Shown: positions 7,548-12,845 of the stretch, piece by piece
Numbering within the stretch: position 1 is the stretch's first letter
Layout of the letters: the number at the start of each line of letters is the position of its first letter
Assembly: GCA_910575555.1 (NCBI GenBank)
Contig: CAJTFX010000039.1
Span: 1 to 40,930, forward strand
Length of the DNA: 40,930 nucleotides
Source of the DNA: Lachnospiraceae bacterium
Lineage (GTDB): Bacteria; Bacillota; Clostridia; Lachnospirales; Lachnospiraceae
Direction of reading: 5' to 3'
Position numbers and translations under genes: made by a program
Notes under the pieces: generated by a model
Told to the model about the DNA's origin: nothing
The model's input: the letters and a program-made list of their open reading frames with translations, nothing else
Database searches by the model: none

Positions 7548-8621
7548 TTAATCCCCAAAGCTGATGCCGATTAATTTTGCTTCTTTTATAATCTTGGAAT
7601 TGGGCTCTACCATTTTTAACTTGCCGGCCACATCTTCTAAGGGCACTTTCTTTGTATTTCCATTGACCATGCCCACCATATAGCCGTAATCTTCTTTCAG
7701 AATCAGATTTGCCGCTGCCGCTCCCAGTCTGGTGCAGAGCACACGGTCATAAGGACAGGGGCTTCCGCCTCTTTGGGTATGGCCCGGAACAGTCACCCGC
7801 ACTTCGCTTCCGATCTTTTCTTCAATCCGCGCTGCCACCTCATAGGAAACAGAAGGATATTTCCTGTTTTTCATCTTTTCTTTCAAATCTTTTTTGGACA
7901 GCTTAGCGTCTTCTTTGGAGATGGCTCCTTCTGCAACTGCCAGAATCGTAAATCCTTTTCCTGCTTTATTTCTTCCTGCAATGGCAGATACCACTTTGTT
8001 GATATCATAAGGAATCTCCGGAAGCAGAATAATGTCGGCCCCGCCTGCAATTCCTGCATACAGTGTCAGCCACCCTACCTTATGGCCCATAACCTCCACG
8101 ATAAATACGCGGTTATGGGAAGCGGCTGTAGTATGGATACAGTCAATGGCGTCTGTTGCAATATTTATGGCGCTCTGAAATCCAAATGTTACGTCTGTGC
8201 CGAAGATATCATTGTCAATAGTTTTAGGAAGATGGATGATATTTAAGCCTTCCTCCCTGAGAAGGTTTGCAGTTTTCTGGGTTCCGTTTCCGCCCAGAAT
8301 TACCAGGCAGTCCAGACGCAGCTTGTAATACGTCTGCTTCATTGCTTCTACCTTATCCAGTCCCTTCTCATCCGGCACCCGCATCATCTTAAACGGCTGT
8401 CTGGACGTTCCCAGAATCGTGCCGCCCTTTGTAAGAATTCCGGAAAAATCAGAACCGGTGAGCAGACGGTAATTTCCGTATATCAGACCTTTATACCCTT
8501 CATAAAAACCGTATACTTCCAAATCTTCTACGTTCTTGCTTAACCCTTTTACCACACCGCGCATTGCCGCATTTAATGCCTGGCAGTCGCCGCCGCTTGT
8601 GAGCATTCCAATTCTTTTCAT
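7548..8621 (-). CDS. 6-phosphofructokinase (group III-like)
   Basis: The start is the ATG at 8621, preceded by GGAGG; 27 further codons upstream are open but not supported. The 357-residue protein phosphorylates fructose 6-phosphate in glycolysis. Visible motifs are 'TSGGDCQALNAAMRG' at the N-terminus, 'PKTIDND' (132-138, catalytic Asp 136), 'IEVMGHKVGWL' and 'VTVPGHTQRGG'. The nucleotide loop reads GGNGT (110-114): the Gly that favours ATP over pyrophosphate is present, but the preceding Asp that usually contacts Mg is Asn, and Lys 133 is of the PPi/group III type. Donor preference should therefore not be assumed. It is the first gene of the operon that continues into dnaX. Confidence 0.93.
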   Translation of the reverse strand: MKRIGMLTSGGDCQALNAAMRGVVKGLSKNVEDLEVYGFYEGYKGLIYGNYRLLTGSDFSGILTKGGTILGTSRQPFKMMRVPDEKGLDKVEAMKQTYYKLRLDCLVILGGNGTQKTANLLREEGLNIIHLPKTIDNDIFGTDVTFGFQSAINIATDAIDCIHTTAASHNRVFIVEVMGHKVGWLTLYAGIAGGADIILLPEIPYDINKVVSAIAGRNKAGKGFTILAVAEGAISKEDAKLSKKDLKEKMKNRKYPSVSYEVAARIEEKIGSEVRVTVPGHTQRGGSPCPYDRVLCTRLGAAAANLILKEDYGYMVGMVNGNTKKVPLEDVAGKLKMVEPNSKIIKEAKLIGISFGD

Positions 8622-8675
8622 TGTTTCCTCCACATCCTTTACAATCATCTGAATCTTTACTTTGCCTACCAAAAT

Positions 8676-8704
8676 ATTATAGATCATAATTTTCCCTATC
8701 ACAA
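8676..8704 (-). promoter_or_regulatory. Sigma-A type promoter for the pfk-dnaX operon
   Basis: On the minus strand TTGTGA (8704-8699) is followed after 17 bp by TATAAT (8681-8676), about 55 bp upstream of the pfk start. It is back to back with the tRNA-Ser promoter. Confidence 0.7.
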
Positions 8705-8725
8705 GATTTTTCTTCCGAATTCCGG

Positions 8726-8753
8726 TTGCATTTCTGAAAAAATCTGTTATAAT
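8726..8753 (+). promoter_or_regulatory. Promoter of tRNA-Ser
   Basis: TTGCAT (8726-8731), 16-bp spacer and TATAAT (8748-8753), ending 11 bp before the first base of the mature tRNA. Confidence 0.65.
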
Positions 8754-8764
8754 TGTATCGTCAT

Positions 8765-8853
8765 GGAGGAGTACCCAAGCGGCTGAAGGGTCTGGCTTCG
8801 AACACCAGTAGGTCGGTAGTCCCGGCGCGGGGGTTCAAATCCCCCCTCCTCCG
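8765..8853 (+). tRNA. tRNA-Ser (anticodon CGA)
   Basis: The 89-nt gene folds as a class II tRNA: acceptor stem GGAGGAG/CTCCTCC with discriminator G, D arm CCC/GGG, anticodon arm CTGG(C)/(A)CCAG with loop TTCGAAC (anticodon CGA at 8799-8801), a long variable arm (8807-8828 region), and T arm GGGGG-TTCAAAT-CCCCC. The 31-39 pair is C-A, a mismatch. The CCA end is not encoded. The DNA directly downstream is a decayed mobile island, so the gene's 3' end may once have served as an integration site. Confidence 0.93.
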
Positions 8854-8930
8854 TTCTTAAAAACACCGAAATATCAATTCTTTTTTATTTTTATGACAAA
8901 TTACGTGACAAATTTTATAAATATTGAAAT

Positions 8931-9935
8931 GGGGCTGTCGCTTTAACGAATAAAAATTCGTGAAGAGGCAGCTTCATTTTTCTTGCTTTTATTGCGAAAC
9001 TGCATATCCTGTTTGAAATCCCCAAAAGAGCCTTCCGTCTGAATGGTCCGGTTCATCCTGTAAACAATGCCTTCATCTGAAAGGATCTGTTCCAAACCTT
9101 CCTGTCTGTATTTTAGAAATGTTCTGGCAACCTGAAGTGTTTTCGTCCTTTCTTCCAACGGCGTTTTACAATTATTGCCCTTAATACATTCAGCTTTATA
9201 GGGGCATCCGTTGCAGTCCTCGCATTTGTAAATCGTTTTTTCACTTACATAACCTGTTTTGCTTTTGGAATGCCTGATATGGTCTGCCATCAGCCTTTTT
9301 CCATTCCGGCAGATATACAGATCCAATTCCGCGTCATACTCCATATTTTCTATTTTTCCTATACTTACGTGTTTTTGAAATCTCATAATTGGCGGGCTTT
9401 ATATAGGAAAGATACCCATTGTTTTCGAGAAAAAGATAGTTCTCCTCACTTTCATACCCTGCATCAGCGGTTATATTTTTGTATTTGAATTTCAGTTTTT
9501 TTCTGCATCTTTTAAAAATGGAATCAGGGTTGTTGTATCGGTAGGCTACTGGCCTATGGTAAGCCGGGTAATATATTCGGAATCCACCCCATGCTGGAGG
9601 TTATATGCCTTTCATGTAAGAGTAAAGCACAATCTTAAGTAACGTTCTTGGGGATGCTGAATTTATTCTTTCGTAAGTAGAATATAAGTCAGTCAAATCC
9701 AATGCCTCCACAAACTGACTGAGCAGCCGCACAGAATCATCTTCTGGAATAATGGTTTCAATATTTAGCGGAAGTTTTAATTGATATCCGCTCTGAGTTA
9801 GGCTATAATTTTTCTGCAAGCTAATGTGTTTTGTCATACATTAATTTTACACCAACCGCCGGATTCTTTCGAGGTCTGGAAGTTATTTTTTCATAGAAAA
9901 GGAGCTACGCACTAATTACTTAATGCGACAACCCC
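8931..9935 (-). mobile_element. Internally deleted IS1182-type insertion sequence
   Basis: The element is bounded by imperfect inverted repeats: GGGGCTGTCGCTTTAACGAA at 8931-8950 and, inverted, GGGGTTGTCGCATTAAGTAA ending at 9935. It holds a broken transposase gene on the minus strand. The total of 1005 bp is well short of an intact element, because the middle of the transposase gene is gone. I see no convincing target-site duplication. Confidence 0.8.
8943..9837 (-). pseudogene. IS1182 family transposase, broken
   Basis: The N-terminal part (9837-9601) starts 'MTKHISLQKNYSLTQSGYQL' and contains the DUF772-type region up to 'LYSYMKGI'. The following DNA resumes at 'YNLQHGVDSEY', so a central stretch with the first catalytic residues is deleted. 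The frame is further interrupted near 9535-9550. The block 'ITADAGYESEENYLFLENNG' is intact, and a shift near 9385 moves into the last 147 codons, with the cysteine-rich 'CEDCNGCPYKAEC' motif usual before the C-terminal catalytic Glu region. The gene cannot yield an active transposase. Confidence 0.85.
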
Positions 9936-10034
9936 ACAAGATATGCAGGAATCGGAGGTGGAAGGAAGCGCAGTGACATATATGAAAAGAACATGGGAGA
10001 TATGGAGATGGCGTTGGCCAGGAGGCAGATGATA

Positions 10035-10184
10035 ATGAACAAAAAGGAATATCATGTTTTTCAACTGCTATTTTTATTTGGGTTGTTCCAGGAGTTCATA
10101 GCTTGTATTGTAGTTTTTATGTACCTCATCTCATGCTTTTACAGGGTAGATGTGGGGATGGGGTGGATCAGTTTCCGAGAATAG
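10035..10184 (+). CDS. Small membrane protein, unknown
   Basis: A 49-residue ORF starting 'MNKKEYHVFQLLFLFGLFQE'. The start at 10035 is chosen because a full AGGAGG (10020-10025) lies 9 bp upstream; an alternative ATG at 10029 is only 3 bp from it. Residues about 8-36 are strongly hydrophobic and could form one membrane helix; the tail is 'RVDVGMGWISFRE'. I recognise no family. It lies between the IS remnant and a type I toxin locus, and could be a remnant of the same island, a second small toxin, or chance. Confidence 0.35.
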   Translation: MNKKEYHVFQLLFLFGLFQEFIACIVVFMYLISCFYRVDVGMGWISFRE

Positions 10185-10191
10185 CTCCCCC

Positions 10192-10266
10192 TTGGAACTA
10201 CTCCCAGGACTCCATGCAGGAGCCAATGTATCCCCATTAGGGAGACCCCTGGCGAGGGTGTTCCAA
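10192..10266. other. Compact inverted-repeat structure upstream of the toxin promoter
   Basis: TTGGAAC (10192-10198) pairs perfectly with GTTCCAA (10260-10266). Inside, CCAGG (10204-10208) can pair with CCTGG (10248-10252), and two small hairpins CTCC/GGAG (10210-10213/10219-10222) and TCCC/GGGA (10231-10234/10240-10243) complete a cloverleaf-like fold. Its right arm overlaps the position of the toxin promoter -35. Confidence 0.4.
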
Positions 10267-10288
10267 AACAGAACCATGACAATATAAT
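10260..10288 (+). promoter_or_regulatory. Toxin promoter
   Basis: TATAAT at 10283-10288 with a poor -35 (GTTCCA, 10260-10265, 17-bp spacing). From TATAAT onward the sequence matches the antitoxin promoter and 5' end ('tataatatgcttaac'). Confidence 0.55.
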
Positions 10289-10355
10289 ATGCTTAACTGG
10301 GCAGCCGAAAGACGGTTCCCCATCTGCTCCGAGTCTTGCGGAAGGGATGGGATAT

Positions 10356-10445
10356 ATGATGGTTACATACAATGATTTATTTACTTTTGTAATTATGCTA
10401 TGTTCCGTTATTACCCTTGTTGGTAATTTCAAGCACAAAAAATAA
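10356..10445 (+). CDS. Putative holin-like type I toxin peptide (29 aa)
   Basis: The ORF encodes 29 residues beginning MMVTYNDLFTFVIML and ending in a basic 'NFKHKK'. One hydrophobic helix followed by a Lys-rich tail is typical of the holin-like/Fst/TxpA class of type I toxins, which insert in the membrane. A purine-rich 'ggaagggatggg' lies just upstream of tandem ATG codons at 10356/10359. The stop overlaps a bidirectional terminator, and a convergent RNA with its own strong promoter follows, the usual type I arrangement. The leader from 10295 is long and could hide the start codon. The peptide is too short for sequence alone to prove function; the locus architecture is the main support. Confidence 0.75.
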   Translation: MMVTYNDLFTFVIMLCSVITLVGNFKHKK

Positions 10446-10545
10446 CCGCCCTGTCTCTGGTAAAGGTTAGGCGGTTATCTTTGTAACTTATTAACTTTGA
10501 TTCGCCGGAGCAGATAGGTGTCGGCTATCTCTCGGCTGTCTTGTT
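10437..10545 (-). ncRNA. Type I antitoxin RNA (predicted)
   Basis: A transcript from the minus-strand promoter at 10580-10552 would start near 10545 and end in the shared terminator, giving roughly 105 nt. No ORF is visible in it. Its first ~40 nt resemble the toxin mRNA 5' end in the same sense (shared 'gcttaac', 'cagccga' and 'atctgctccg'). Base pairing with the toxin mRNA would therefore be through the overlapping 3' ends and terminator loops. Boundaries are inferred from promoter and terminator only. Confidence 0.65.
10442..10478. terminator. Bidirectional terminator shared by toxin mRNA and antitoxin RNA
   Basis: Perfect 9-bp stem ATAACCGCC (10442-10450) / GGCGGTTAT (10470-10478). On the minus strand it is followed by a T-run (complement of aaaaaa at 10437-10442); on the plus strand by CTTT. 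It overlaps the toxin stop codon. Confidence 0.8.
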
Positions 10546-10551
10546 AAGCAT

Positions 10552-10580
10552 ATTATATCTCACGCACATAAATTTTTCAA
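10552..10580 (-). promoter_or_regulatory. Antitoxin RNA promoter
   Basis: On the minus strand TTGAAA (10580-10575), exactly 17 bp, TATAAT (10557-10552). Its -35 is clearly better than that of the toxin promoter, which fits the usual excess of antitoxin RNA. Confidence 0.75.
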
Positions 10581-10643
10581 CCCCGAAAATGAAACTGCCC
10601 CAGAGCTGTTATTTTAATACCCATTTTTAAGGAGGATGATACC

Positions 10644-10790
10644 ATGAAGATTGAAAAGCTCCCATCCGGCTCCTACCGGATAAGAAAAATGTACAAAGGA
10701 AAGACCTACACCGTCATTTTTGACTATAAGCCTACCCAAAAAAGCAATTAAGGCCATGGCTTCATATTTTTCTACACGAAAAAAATCCCT
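10644..10790 (+). pseudogene. Tyrosine integrase N-terminus, truncated remnant
   Basis: Behind a perfect AAGGAGG (10629-10635) an ATG opens 'MKIEKLPSGSYRIRKMYKGK', then a threonine/valine-rich strand and 'KPTQK'. This is the three-stranded arm-binding domain at the start of many phage/ICE tyrosine integrases. After 35 codons it stops at 10749-10751, but one frame away the expected continuation 'AIKAMA' is visible, so a small deletion in the A-run around 10737-10743 shifted the frame. Nothing recognisable of the catalytic domain remains before the HTH gene. Confidence 0.65.
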
Positions 10791-10944
10791 GCATTGCCGA
10801 ATTCCGTGAATTTCTCACAATATTCCAAACAATAACAAAGATTTTTTTCAGAGCTGTTGAGAGTGTTATTCCCTTATTAAATACTCCTAACGCTTATTTT
10901 ACCTCTTCTTTTCCCATCCGTCCATGCACTTTGAGGAAAATTTA

Positions 10945-11868
10945 TCAAAAAATATTACTTTTTAATTCTATGTCCCAGTTTTCTTGCAGGAAGGTTTTTA
11001 ACCGCTGGCACTGTTTTTCATTGCCCAGAACATAAAAGGCGCAATATCCTCTCTGCAAAGCCTCTTTCGCCTGTACGTTCTCGTTCAGCCCCAGCAAGGC
11101 CAGTCCCTTGTTGATAAAAAGCCTTGGAAACAGCCAAAACCGGTTGTTTTCCTTGCTCATTGCAATTCCCTGATCGCACACCTCCACTGTCTTTTCATAT
11201 TGTTGTTTGTCCAGGTAAAGTCTGGAAAGCTGAAACAGCACCAGAAGATATTTCTGCACTTTTTCCGTCCGATCCATGATATGAGTGTCCATATAATGCT
11301 TGACGCCCTGGAGAATCTCTATGGCTTCTTCTTTTTGTCCCAGTTTTCTGTAATTACGGGCAATACTGATCAAAATCAGAATTTCATTATAGGTCAAAAG
11401 CCCTTTCAGAACCTCTTTCAGCCCGATCCCGTCCGGTTTTGTCATCTTAAGGGTTTCTTCCAGCTCTTTAAGCCCCTGCGCCCAGTTTTTTTCCTCCATC
11501 TGCTTTAATATAATTCTGGTAAAGCGGCAATACTGGGAATTTAAAATATCTTCTTCTGCAATTGTATGCTCAAATCTGTCCACAAGCTCCGCTAAACCCT
11601 CACGTTTGTAATTTGTAATTTTCTGAACTATCTGACTGCAAAGCTCGGTCTGCTGCATCTCCTCTCTGCTGGAATACTGCAGAAATACATCCCTGCAGCC
11701 AAGTCTCTGGATAAACGCCTCTACCGTTTTCCGGTTGGGCATCCGTATTCCATTTTCAATCTTGGATAAATTGCCCACAGAACAGATTCCAAAACACAGT
11801 TCTTCCTGGGAATATCCCCGTTCTACCCTCATATCGTGAATGTAATTTCCAATTTCATACACTGCCAT
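10945..11868 (-). CDS. HTH-TPR transcriptional regulator (RRNPP-like)
   Basis: A 307-residue protein with an N-terminal XRE-type helix-turn-helix ('IHDMRVERGYSQEELCFGIC', then 'NLSKIENGIRMPNRKTVEAF', residues 8-53) and a C-terminal all-helical region with TPR-like units (for example 'LISIARNYRKLGQKEEAIEI', 'LSRLYLDKQQYEKTVEVCDQ', 'GLALLGLNENVQAKEALQRG'). Length and architecture match the Rgg/PlcR/PrgX group, whose TPR domain binds short secreted peptides. It is divergent from the DUF5105-type lipoprotein gene with 146 bp between the starts, so it probably controls that promoter. No separate pheromone gene is evident beside it. Confidence 0.85.
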   Translation of the reverse strand: MAVYEIGNYIHDMRVERGYSQEELCFGICSVGNLSKIENGIRMPNRKTVEAFIQRLGCRDVFLQYSSREEMQQTELCSQIVQKITNYKREGLAELVDRFEHTIAEEDILNSQYCRFTRIILKQMEEKNWAQGLKELEETLKMTKPDGIGLKEVLKGLLTYNEILILISIARNYRKLGQKEEAIEILQGVKHYMDTHIMDRTEKVQKYLLVLFQLSRLYLDKQQYEKTVEVCDQGIAMSKENNRFWLFPRLFINKGLALLGLNENVQAKEALQRGYCAFYVLGNEKQCQRLKTFLQENWDIELKSNIF

Positions 11869-11953
11869 TTTTTATCACTCCTGGCTCCATTATAGGGTAA
11901 TTTCTCACTCCTGTCTAAAAAATGCTCAAATCTCCGATTAAATTCTCTTTTTC

Positions 11954-11982
11954 TTGCCATTTGTTTTAATTGCCTATATAAT
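11954..11982 (+). promoter_or_regulatory. Promoter of the DUF5105-type lipoprotein gene
   Basis: TTGCCA (11954-11959), 17 bp, TATAAT (11977-11982); 'aaaggatt' precedes the ATG at 12015. It lies in the shared control region with the divergent HTH-TPR regulator. Confidence 0.7.
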
Positions 11983-12014
11983 AAGAATGACTACATTAAA
12001 GAAAGGATTTTCCC

Positions 12015-12653
12015 ATGAAAAAATTTTGTTCCTTTTTATTATTCATGTGCTTTTCCATTGCCTTTCTTTCCGGCTGCACTGGACCCAAAAAAAATGCCGC
12101 CGATTCTATCAAGGCAATTTATGAACTGTATATACTGGGCGACACCAAGGGAATCACCTCCCTGGGCATGACAGAAGAAGATATCAACGCCGCCAAAGAA
12201 ACTTATGACGCTTCCCTGAAAGAAACCATCCGGGCCAACTTTTCCGCCAGCGGCCAGGAAATCGAGGAAGATGTCTTAGAAGAGCTCTGCGAAGCCAGAA
12301 AAGCGGCTCTTGCCAAAATGAGCGCAACGGCAGAAGTTGTCTCAGAATCCGAAGGCAAGGCAACTGTGGTGGTTCACACCACATATTTTAATGAATTCAA
12401 CCTGGATGAAGACGCCTATTACTCGGCCAGGGAAACAGCCCAGCAGAGCAATTTCCCCACAACGGAGGAACGGCAGGTTTTTCTGATGGATATTTACAGC
12501 AAAAATCTGATTGAAGCTTACCGGAATGTTACGCCTTCAGAAAAGACCATAGATATCACCGTTGACTGTGTGATTCAGAACAACACCTGGGTTCCGGCCA
12601 ATATGTCCTCCTTCGGCTCCGACCTGGCTCTGGCCATTACCGGGCAGAAATAA
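12015..12653 (+). CDS. DUF5105-type lipoprotein
   Basis: A 212-residue protein with a lipoprotein signal peptide: basic 'MKK', hydrophobic core and lipobox LSGC with the acylated Cys at 21. The mature part, starting CTGPKKNAADSIKAIYELYI, is helical and then beta-rich ('ATAEVVSESEGKATVVVHTT', 'IDITVDCVIQNNTWVP'), matching the DUF5105-like (NTF2-related) lipoproteins of Clostridia and bacilli. It should be anchored on the outer face of the membrane. Function is unknown. It is divergent from the HTH-TPR regulator. The last 20 bp of the gene and the stop are duplicated 63 bp downstream. Confidence 0.8.
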   Translation: MKKFCSFLLFMCFSIAFLSGCTGPKKNAADSIKAIYELYILGDTKGITSLGMTEEDINAAKETYDASLKETIRANFSASGQEIEEDVLEELCEARKAALAKMSATAEVVSESEGKATVVVHTTYFNEFNLDEDAYYSARETAQQSNFPTTEERQVFLMDIYSKNLIEAYRNVTPSEKTIDITVDCVIQNNTWVPANMSSFGSDLALAITGQK

Positions 12654-12724
12654 TGATATCCATGTGGCGGCGTGCAATAATGATGCCATGGCCTGGCCAT
12701 TACCGGGCAGAAATAATGATATCC
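12631..12724. repeat. 31-bp direct repeat at the lipoprotein 3' end
   Basis: The 31 bp at 12631-12661, covering the last codons and stop of the lipoprotein gene ('tggccattaccgggcagaaa'...), recur without change at 12694-12724. The offset is 63 bp; the segment between the copies also contains 'aataatgat'. Confidence 0.9.
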
Positions 12725-12845
12725 TTCCGGAATCTGCACAGAACTCCCGCAGCTTATGCATATTACTACTGCGATATTTAACCGCCGGAGTAATATTTTC
12801 CGCCGAAACGGAATAAGATGTAAAAACTTTTGTGGGAGTGTAAAA

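Noticed and set aside
8854-8942. Possible attachment-site repeat of the tRNA-Ser 3' end
   Set aside because: I looked for a second copy of the T-arm/acceptor sequence up to 11 kb and found none, so no att site is annotated.
8921-9945. Target-site duplication around the IS1182-type remnant
   Set aside because: The flanks (tgaaat and acaaga) do not match; no duplication can be claimed.
12654-12845. Short coding sequence between the lipoprotein and DUF6128-type genes
   Set aside because: The upstream extension of the DUF6128-type frame has no ribosome site and lies over the duplicated DNA; the start at 12846 is better supported.
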